Origin: an uncultured Collinsella sp.
GTDB lineage: Bacteria; Actinomycetota; Coriobacteriia; Coriobacteriales; Coriobacteriaceae
Assembly: GCA_902489295.1 (NCBI GenBank)
Contig: CABTZM010000097.1
Coordinates: 1 to 7,698 of the forward strand
Length of the DNA stretch: 7,698 nt
Direction: 5' to 3'
Position 1 is the first letter of the stretch. The number at the start of each line of letters is the position of its first letter. The notes under the pieces are model-generated. The model was given only the letters and a program-made list of their open reading frames with translations, was not told the DNA's origin and did not search any database. Both the position numbers and the translations under genes were made by a program. This document shows, one piece after another, positions 1 to 4,748 of the stretch.

Positions 1-1
1 C

Positions 2-1654
2 GTCGACCTCAAGGATGACAAGAGCTACCCCTTTATCGCCATTACAAAGGGCGACCTGTATCCCGCTATCAAATATACGCGTGAGCGTCATAAGCCGGGA
101 ACGCGCTATTTTGGACCCTATACCGATAGCCGTGCGGCACGTGAGACGATAGATACGCTGCGCAAGGTTATTCCCATCTGCTCCGCATCCTGTGCGGAGT
201 GGCGTCGTTGTCGCCGTATCGTTGAGTCCCACAAGGGCGAGGAAGACATCGTCAATATGATTTGCGCGCAAAACGGGCGTCCCTGCTTTGACTACCATGT
301 CGGGCGCGGCCCGGGTGCGTGTGTCGGCGCGATTTCCCCGGCAGACTATGCCAAGAACGTCAAGCGTGTCGAGCGCTTTTTGTCGGGCCATCGCAAGGAT
401 GTCGTCGATGAGCTGACCTCCGAGATGACGGATGCCGCCGAGGCGCTCGACTTTGAGCGCGCGGCACGCGTCAAACGTCGTTTGGAGGTCATCAGGGGTC
501 TGGACGATCGTCAGCAAGTCGTTTTTCCCTCCAGTGTCGATATCGATGTCATCGGTTTCTATCGCGAGGAGACCATCTCCGCCGCTTGCGTCTTCGTCGT
601 TCGCGAGGGCCGAACAGTTCGCACCTGCGAGTTCATTCTCGACAAGGGTCTTGATGTTGACGAGGAAGAGCTCCAGTCGGGCTTTCTTAAGCGCTATTAC
701 GACGAGACGGCTGATATTCCAGCTGAGATAAACCTCTCTGTCGAGCTTGAGGATGCAGAGACGCTGGGGGAGTGGCTTGCGGGCAAGCGCGAGCGTTCCT
801 GCCATCTCCATAGGCCGCAGCGTGGCGAAAAGCACCGTCTACTCGATATGGCATCCAAAAATGCGCGCCATGCCCTCATGCGCTACATGATGCGAACGGG
901 GTACGCTGACGACCGCACCAATCAAGCGCTCCTGGAGCTCGAAAGCGCGCTGGCGCTGCCATCGCCGCCGATGCGTATCGAGTGCTTCGATATCTCGACG
1001 CTGCACGGAACCTTTACCGTCGCCTCGATGGTGGTGTTTACCAACGGGCGCGCCGACAAGAGCCAGTACCGTCGTTTTAAAATTCAGGCCGAATTGGACG
1101 AGGCAAACGACTTCGTGTCGATGTCCGAGGTTTTGGGACGACGCTATGCTCCCGAGCGCATGGCCGACGAGCGCTTTGGATCGCGCCCCGATTTGCTCGT
1201 TGTCGATGGCGGTAAGCCGCAATTGACCGCTGCGATCAAGCAACTTGAGGCTCTTGGGCTCGATATACCAGTTTGTGGCTTGGCAAAGGCCGATGAGGAG
1301 GTTTTCGTGCCTTGGGACGAGACTCCAGTCGTGCTTCCGACCGGGTCCGCGTCGCTCTATCTAATCAAACAGGTGCGCGATGAATCGCACCGTTTTGCCA
1401 TCACGTTCCATCGCGAATTGCGCGATAAAGCCATGACGGTTTCGGTACTCGATGACGTTCCAGGCGTGGGACCCACCAGAAAACGTGCCCTTATGCGCCA
1501 TTTTGGCTCGATGAAGCGTTTGCGCGCGGCGAGCGAGCAAGAGATCGCGGAAGTTCGAGGCGTTCCGGCCGATGTCGCCAAAGCGGTCCACGAGGCACTT
1601 GTTGCATGGAATGCCGAACGCGCCCAGGCATCGGCCAACCGTTCCGAAAACTAA
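2..1654 (+). CDS. uvrC: UvrABC nucleotide excision repair endonuclease subunit C, 5' end missing
   Basis: UvrC makes the dual incisions flanking a DNA lesion after UvrA and UvrB have located it. The reading frame is open from base 2 to a TAA at 1652-1654 (550 visible residues). About 85 N-terminal residues, including the GIY-YIG catalytic residues, lie before the window; the visible start (DDKSYPFI) is the end of that domain. A UvrB-interacting UVR segment with DFERAARVKRRLE follows at visible residues ~135-167. The RNase H-like 5'-incision domain shows its expected Asp (ECFDIS, codon 989), Asp (VVDGGKPQL, codon 1205) and His (DESHRFAITFHR, codon 1388). The C-terminus has helix-hairpin-helix sequence (DVPGVGPTRKRALMRHFGS). 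Two oddities are a ~23-residue insertion between the first two family cysteines and Gly instead of Cys at the third (codon 308). Codon use is more mixed than in the transporter genes. The identity is secure. Confidence 0.97.
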   Translation, partial: VDLKDDKSYPFIAITKGDLYPAIKYTRERHKPGTRYFGPYTDSRAARETIDTLRKVIPICSASCAEWRRCRRIVESHKGEEDIVNMICAQNGRPCFDYHVGRGPGACVGAISPADYAKNVKRVERFLSGHRKDVVDELTSEMTDAAEALDFERAARVKRRLEVIRGLDDRQQVVFPSSVDIDVIGFYREETISAACVFVVREGRTVRTCEFILDKGLDVDEEELQSGFLKRYYDETADIPAEINLSVELEDAETLGEWLAGKRERSCHLHRPQRGEKHRLLDMASKNARHALMRYMMRTGYADDRTNQALLELESALALPSPPMRIECFDISTLHGTFTVASMVVFTNGRADKSQYRRFKIQAELDEANDFVSMSEVLGRRYAPERMADERFGSRPDLLVVDGGKPQLTAAIKQLEALGLDIPVCGLAKADEEVFVPWDETPVVLPTGSASLYLIKQVRDESHRFAITFHRELRDKAMTVSVLDDVPGVGPTRKRALMRHFGSMKRLRAASEQEIAEVRGVPADVAKAVHEALVAWNAERAQASANRSEN

Positions 1655-1679
1655 ACGTGCTTCTAAACAACTGATATAC

Positions 1680-1702
1680 ATGATTGGCCGATTTTCAATC
1701 AT
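1680..1702 (+). terminator. Possible weak terminator hairpin after uvrC
   Basis: ATGATTG (1680-1686) and CAATCAT (1696-1702) are perfect 7-bp inverted repeats around a 9-nt loop, followed by TTATTT. The position, 26 bp after the uvrC stop, fits a transcript end. The stem is AT-rich and the T-tract is interrupted, so it would be a weak intrinsic terminator at best. It could also be chance in this AT-richer gap. Confidence 0.3.
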
Positions 1703-1754
1703 TTATTTCGCGGCGATTACCTGTCGATTTCGGGTTTTATTAACGCTAAAACGT

Positions 1755-1787
1755 TTGACTAGCCATGGTGAACAACCCTGCTATCCT
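1755..1787 (+). promoter_or_regulatory. Promoter-like sequence upstream of the transporter operon (weak candidate)
   Basis: TTGACT (1755-1760) matches the -35 consensus at five of six positions. TATCCT (1782-1787), preceded by TG one base upstream, resembles an extended -10. The 21-bp spacing between them is too long for a typical housekeeping promoter; using TGCTAT (1779-1784) gives 18 bp but a poor -10. A start here would give a leader of roughly 225 nt containing all the downstream dyads. Confidence 0.3.
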
Positions 1788-1819
1788 GCGGGTTGACGAT
1801 GACTGATATCTCATCTCGT

Positions 1820-1900
1820 CGATACATACTGTCTGGCGAATCGTTTGTCAATGAATTCGGTGAACGGTAGTAAATACCGTTCAAGCGTATGTATGTATCG
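1820..1900 (+). repeat. Long-range inverted repeat enclosing a palindrome; possible structured leader
   Basis: CGATACATAC (1820-1829) and GTATGTATCG (1891-1900) are exact reverse complements 61 bp apart; in RNA the stem could gain two further U-G and G-U pairs. Between the arms lie a 5-bp pairing (CGAAT 1837-1841 with ATTCG 1855-1859) and the 9-bp-arm palindrome at 1861-1883. Folded as RNA these three stems form a three-way junction. The right arm contains three GTAT units (1887-1898). It matches no riboswitch class that I recognise. The pairing is directly visible; a role is inference, and separate DNA operator sites are equally possible. Confidence 0.45.
1861..1883 (+). promoter_or_regulatory. 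Perfect 9-bp-arm palindrome, candidate operator or hairpin
   Basis: TGAACGGTA (1861-1869) and TACCGTTCA (1875-1883) are perfect inverted repeats separated by GTAAA. The 23-bp size and spacing suit a dimeric repressor or activator site. A TTGTCA hexamer (1845-1850) lies 17 bp before TAGTAA (1868-1873), so the dyad could overlap the -10 of a weak promoter, but that -10 match is only three of six. As RNA it would be a stable 9-bp hairpin with a 5-nt loop. Confidence 0.45.
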
Positions 1901-1922
1901 GTCGCCGAGCGCGGCACCTCAG

Positions 1923-1950
1923 TTGGGTTCGTCGGTAGGTAAGGTATATA
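1923..1950 (+). promoter_or_regulatory. Second promoter-like sequence, close to the binding-protein gene (weak candidate)
   Basis: TTGGGT (1923-1928) and TATATA (1945-1950) are separated by 16 bp. The -10-like element matches four of six consensus positions and the -35-like element three. Initiation would fall near 1957, giving a leader of about 60 nt and leaving the 1861-1883 palindrome upstream, where an activator could bind. The sequence alone cannot decide between this and the 1755-1787 candidate. Confidence 0.3.
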
Positions 1951-1966
1951 TCGTCCGCAAGTTGCG

Positions 1967-1990
1967 CGGGGGCACGTCTAGGTGCTCCCG
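1967..1990 (+). other. GC-rich stem-loop in the leader just before the ribosome binding site
   Basis: Bases 1967-1975 pair with 1982-1990 as nine base pairs (one G-U) around a 6-nt loop. The stem ends 19 bases before the AGGAGA ribosome binding site. The downstream bases GGTAAGATT give no T-tract, so it does not look like a terminator. It could protect the mRNA 5' end or, if it pairs alternatively with the upstream leader, affect translation. No partner sequence that would prove switching was found. Confidence 0.35.
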
Positions 1991-2009
1991 GGTAAGATTC
2001 TCTATTGAT

Positions 2010-2015
2010 AGGAGA
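2010..2015 (+). promoter_or_regulatory. Ribosome binding site fixing the binding-protein start at 2020
   Basis: AGGAGA lies four bases before ATG at 2020. This decides against the in-frame TTG at 2005, which lies upstream of this site, and favours 2020 over the second ATG at 2041, which has no comparable site. Confidence 0.75.
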
Positions 2016-2019
2016 AGAC

Positions 2020-3633
2020 ATGGCCATCATCAACAAGGGTATGTCCAGGCGTTCGTTCCTCGGCCTCACCGGCAGCGTCGCTGCTGTCGCAGGGCTTGGT
2101 CTCACCGGCTGCGGTGGCAGCTCCAACGACGAGGGTTCCGCTTCCGGTTCCGCCGATTCCGCCAACCGTGGCGGCGGTGTGATTACCGCTGGTTCCGCTT
2201 ACGCTCCGTCCAGCTTCGATCCCGCCAGCACCGGCTCCGCTGTGGGCCTGGGTGCTAACTGGCACGTCGTCGAGGGTCTCTACGGCATCGATTACCACGA
2301 CTACAGCACCTTCAACGAGCTCGCCACCGACGATCCCAAGTCCGTGGACGACACTACCTTCGAGGTCACCATCCGCAAGGGCGCCAAGTTCTCCGATGGT
2401 ACCGAGGTCACTGCTGACGACGTCGTCGCTTCCTACACCGCTTGCGCTGCTTCCGCTACCTATGCTCCGTTCTTCCAGCCCTTCGAGTCCATCGAGGCCA
2501 AGGATGCCAGCACTGTAACGGTCAAGACCAAGGTCCCCAACTTCTCCCTGCTCAAGGATCGTCTGGCCATCATCCGTGTTACCCCGGCTACTCAGTCCGA
2601 GGAGGATCGCGCCAAGCAGCCGATCGGTTCCGGCCCCTGGATGTACGACTCTATCTCCGATACCGAGATCACCCTGGTTCCCAACCCCGAGTACAACGGT
2701 GAGTATGCTGCCGAGGATAAGAAGATCCAGTACAGCATCCTGACCGACCCCACCGCTCGCGTTACCGCCCAGCAGGAAGGCTCCACGCTCGTTATGGAGC
2801 TCGTCACCGCTGACGCCGTCGACCAGCTCGAGAGCGCTGGCTGCAAGATCGACAACGTCCAGGGCTTCGGCACCCGCTTCATCATGTTCAACGTCGCCAA
2901 GGAGCCTTGGAACAACGTCAAGGTCCGTCAGGCCGTCATGTACGCGCTCGACACCGAGAAGATGATCACCAACACCTTCGCCGGCCTTGCCACCGCTGCC
3001 AGCTGCTACCTGCCCAAGAGCTTCACCAACTATCATGAGGCTTCCACGGTGTACAAGACCGACGCCAAGAAGGCCAAGAAGCTCATCGAGGAGTCCGGCA
3101 TCACCCCGGGTGCCATCACCCTGCGCACCACCGACAACGAGCAGATTAAGGGCATGGCCGCCCAGGTCAAGAACGACCTCGACGCTCTCGGCTTCGAGGT
3201 GACCATCCAGACCGATACCTCGCCGGCCACCTACGCTGCCATCGACGGCGGCGAGGCCTACGATATCCTCCTTGCCCCTGGCGATCCGTCCTGCTTCGGC
3301 GCTGACCCCGACCTGCTGCTCAACTGGTGGTACGGCGACAACGTCTGGATGCAGACCCGTTGCCCGTGGAAGGAGTCCGCTGAGTGGGAGAAGCTCCACG
3401 GTCTCATGGACGAGGCTCTTGCCGCCGAGGGCGACGAGCAGCAGAAGAAGTGGAACGAGTGCTTCGACATCATCGCCGACAACGCTGTTCTGTACCCCGT
3501 TGTCCACGTCAAGACCGTCTCCGCTTCCTGGGACGATCCGTCTACCGCGCCCAACGGCGAGGCCCTCGATGGCTTCAAGGGCATCGGCACGACGAGCATG
3601 TCCTTCAGGGGCGTCGCGACCGTCAAGGCCTAA
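2020..3633 (+). CDS. Peptide-type ABC transporter solute-binding lipoprotein (family 5, DppA/OppA-like)
   Basis: This 537-residue protein would capture a solute, most likely a di- or oligopeptide, outside the membrane and deliver it to the permeases encoded next. The N-terminus has a twin-arginine motif, SRRSFLG (residues 9-15), an Ala/Gly/Val/Leu-rich hydrophobic stretch, and a lipobox LTGC with Cys31. It is therefore predicted to be exported folded by Tat and lipid-anchored. The mature protein has the family-5 signature region (VTIRKGAKFSDGTEVTADDV) and the typical VRQAVMYALD segment. Its length is normal for the family. The start is set by the AGGAGA site. Codon use is strongly biased to C- and G-ending codons, as expected for an abundant protein. 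Specificity cannot be read from sequence: family members also bind nickel, sugars or other ligands, so no dpp or opp symbol is given. Confidence 0.93.
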   Translation: MAIINKGMSRRSFLGLTGSVAAVAGLGLTGCGGSSNDEGSASGSADSANRGGGVITAGSAYAPSSFDPASTGSAVGLGANWHVVEGLYGIDYHDYSTFNELATDDPKSVDDTTFEVTIRKGAKFSDGTEVTADDVVASYTACAASATYAPFFQPFESIEAKDASTVTVKTKVPNFSLLKDRLAIIRVTPATQSEEDRAKQPIGSGPWMYDSISDTEITLVPNPEYNGEYAAEDKKIQYSILTDPTARVTAQQEGSTLVMELVTADAVDQLESAGCKIDNVQGFGTRFIMFNVAKEPWNNVKVRQAVMYALDTEKMITNTFAGLATAASCYLPKSFTNYHEASTVYKTDAKKAKKLIEESGITPGAITLRTTDNEQIKGMAAQVKNDLDALGFEVTIQTDTSPATYAAIDGGEAYDILLAPGDPSCFGADPDLLLNWWYGDNVWMQTRCPWKESAEWEKLHGLMDEALAAEGDEQQKKWNECFDIIADNAVLYPVVHVKTVSASWDDPSTAPNGEALDGFKGIGTTSMSFRGVATVKA

Positions 3634-3647
3634 GACTCGTTTGAGTC
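3634..3647 (+). other. Small hairpin directly after the binding-protein stop codon
   Basis: GACTC (3634-3638) and GAGTC (3643-3647) pair around GTTT, starting at the base after the TAA. It is short and has no T-tract. It is the first of four dyads in this 155-bp gap and might stabilise the 3' end of the binding-protein message. Confidence 0.3.
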
Positions 3648-3693
3648 ATATGTGGGGCGTCGGTCGTAAGGCAACGTCCTCATAGTTGAAACA

Positions 3694-3727
3694 AAGACCC
3701 GGGCGGCCTCGATGTCGCTCGGGTCTT
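3694..3727 (+). other. Strong intergenic stem-loop without a U-tract
   Basis: AAGACCCGGGCGGC (3694-3707) pairs with bases 3714-3727 as 14 base pairs (two G-U) around a 6-nt loop, CTCGAT. After the stem comes GTAATG rather than a run of T, so full intrinsic termination is unlikely. Similar structures between binding-protein and permease genes in ABC operons are known to limit readthrough or protect the upstream mRNA from 3' exonucleases. Either role would give more binding protein than membrane complex. The structure is seen directly; the role is inferred. Confidence 0.6.
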
Positions 3728-3753
3728 GTAATGAGTATCCATACTCATATACC
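3726..3753 (+). promoter_or_regulatory. Perfect 18-bp palindrome within a promoter-like context before the permease gene
   Basis: ATGAGTATC and ATACTCAT belong to a perfect dyad at 3731-3748: eight bases on each side of a central CC. TTGTAA (3726-3731) and TATACC (3748-3753) flank it as weak -35 and -10 matches (four of six each) with 16 bp between them. The palindrome would thus fill the spacer of an internal promoter, a classic operator position. Alternatively it is just an RNA hairpin with a 4-nt loop. The dyad is certain; the promoter is speculative. Confidence 0.35.
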
Positions 3754-3754
3754 A

Positions 3755-3769
3755 GTTGGTCCTACCGAC
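3755..3769 (+). other. Short hairpin just before the permease ribosome binding site
   Basis: GTTGGT (3755-3760) pairs with ACCGAC (3764-3769), six base pairs including one G-U, around CCT. It ends eight bases before the GGGGAG ribosome binding site, so it leaves that site free. It is the last of the four dyads in this gap. Confidence 0.3.
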
Positions 3770-3777
3770 AAAAGAAA

Positions 3778-3783
3778 GGGGAG
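3778..3783 (+). promoter_or_regulatory. Ribosome binding site fixing the permease GTG start at 3789
   Basis: GGGGAG lies five bases before GTG at 3789. The in-frame TTG at 3756 lies upstream of this site, inside the preceding hairpin, and would add eleven polar residues before the usual permease N-terminus, so it is rejected. Confidence 0.7.
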
Positions 3784-3788
3784 AGAAC

Positions 3789-4745
3789 GTGAACAACTTT
3801 CTACGTTTGATTGGAAGGCGTCTCGTGGCGCTGCCGATCATGGCATTGGGCGTCACCGTCCTGGTGTTCTTCCTTATGTCGTTCTCCAAGACCGACCCCG
3901 CCTATACGGCGTTGGGTGACGGTGCCTCGCCCGAGGCGGTTGCCGAGTACCATGAGAAGTATGGTCTGGACGACCCCTGGCCCGTGCGCTACGTGCGCTA
4001 CATGGGCGATCTGATCCATGGTGACATGGGCACCTATGGTGCTGCTCGCAACTCCGTTGCCAAGCGCATCTCCGCGGCCCTGCCCGTCACGATGCAGCTG
4101 ACCTTCATCGGTCTTGCCATCGGCGCGGTCGTCTCGTTTTTGCTCGGCGTCATCGCGGCACTGTATCGCGATAAATGGCCGGACCAAGTGATCCGCGTCT
4201 TTTCCATCGCCGGCTTGGCAACCCCGTCGTTCTGGCTTGCCGTTCTGTTGATTCTGCTGTTCTCTTCCTACCTTAAGGTGCTCCCGGCATCCGGTGCTCT
4301 GCCTCACTTCACCACCAACCCGGCTGGCTATCTGGGACGTATGATCATGCCCGCTATCGCTCTGGCATTCCCGCTGACGGGCCAGATGACTCGTATCGTG
4401 CGTACGGCCATGGTTGAGGAGCTCGACAAGGACTACGTCCGCATGGCCCGTGGCGCCGGCGTTCCCGAGAAGGTCGTCGTCGGCATCAACGTTTTGCGCA
4501 ACGCGCTGATCACCCCGGTCACCACCCTCGGTCTTAAGATCGGTTACCTTATGGGCGGCGCCGTCGTCATCGAGGTCATCTTCAACCTCCCCGGCATGGG
4601 TACTGCGATTCTGCAGGGCGTTCAGGGCAACGAGGCGAACCTGGTTCAGGGCGTCGTCATCGTCGTTGCTCTTGCCTTCATCATCATCAACATCGTGGTT
4701 GACATGCTCTACCTGCTCATCAACCCGCGCATCAGGACGGTGTAG
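3789..4745 (+). CDS. ABC transporter inner-membrane permease, DppB/OppB type
   Basis: This 318-residue membrane protein is one half of the transport channel. The first membrane segment lies at about residues 10-30, after a short basic N-terminus (NNFLRLIGRRL). The external region with GLDDPWPVRYVRYMGDLIHGDMG is typical of DppB/OppB. Further hydrophobic segments follow (for example LTFIGLAIGAVVSFLLGVIA and the C-terminal VVIVVALAFIIINIVVD). The EAA-type cytoplasmic loop, which contacts the ATPases, is DYVRMARGAGVPEKVV followed by NVLRNALITPV. The protein ends in NPRIR, as family members do. Length is usual for the family. The start is a GTG chosen by the GGGGAG site. The gene follows the binding-protein gene after a dyad-rich gap, and its TAG stop is three bases before the next start, so coupling is likely. 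Confidence 0.93.
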   Translation: MNNFLRLIGRRLVALPIMALGVTVLVFFLMSFSKTDPAYTALGDGASPEAVAEYHEKYGLDDPWPVRYVRYMGDLIHGDMGTYGAARNSVAKRISAALPVTMQLTFIGLAIGAVVSFLLGVIAALYRDKWPDQVIRVFSIAGLATPSFWLAVLLILLFSSYLKVLPASGALPHFTTNPAGYLGRMIMPAIALAFPLTGQMTRIVRTAMVEELDKDYVRMARGAGVPEKVVVGINVLRNALITPVTTLGLKIGYLMGGAVVIEVIFNLPGMGTAILQGVQGNEANLVQGVVIVVALAFIIINIVVDMLYLLINPRIRTV

Positions 4746-4748
4746 ATT

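Noticed and set aside
1967..1990. T-box-like antiterminator or intrinsic terminator
   Set aside because: The conserved T-box side sequence is absent and no T-tract follows the stem.
2005..2019. In-frame TTG at 2005 as the start of the binding protein
   Set aside because: The ribosome binding site AGGAGA overlaps this extension and lies four bases before ATG 2020.
1845..2258. Plus-strand open frame running from the leader into the binding-protein gene in another frame
   Set aside because: It lacks a ribosome binding site, is very Arg-rich past 2020 and overlaps a certain gene by more than half its length.
2002..3507. A 501-codon minus-strand open frame opposite the binding-protein gene
   Set aside because: Same in-register shadow effect; the sense strand encodes a complete family-5 protein with a good start site.
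3756..3788. In-frame TTG at 3756 as the start of the permease
   Set aside because: It precedes the GGGGAG ribosome binding site, lies inside a hairpin and adds residues unlike a permease N-terminus.
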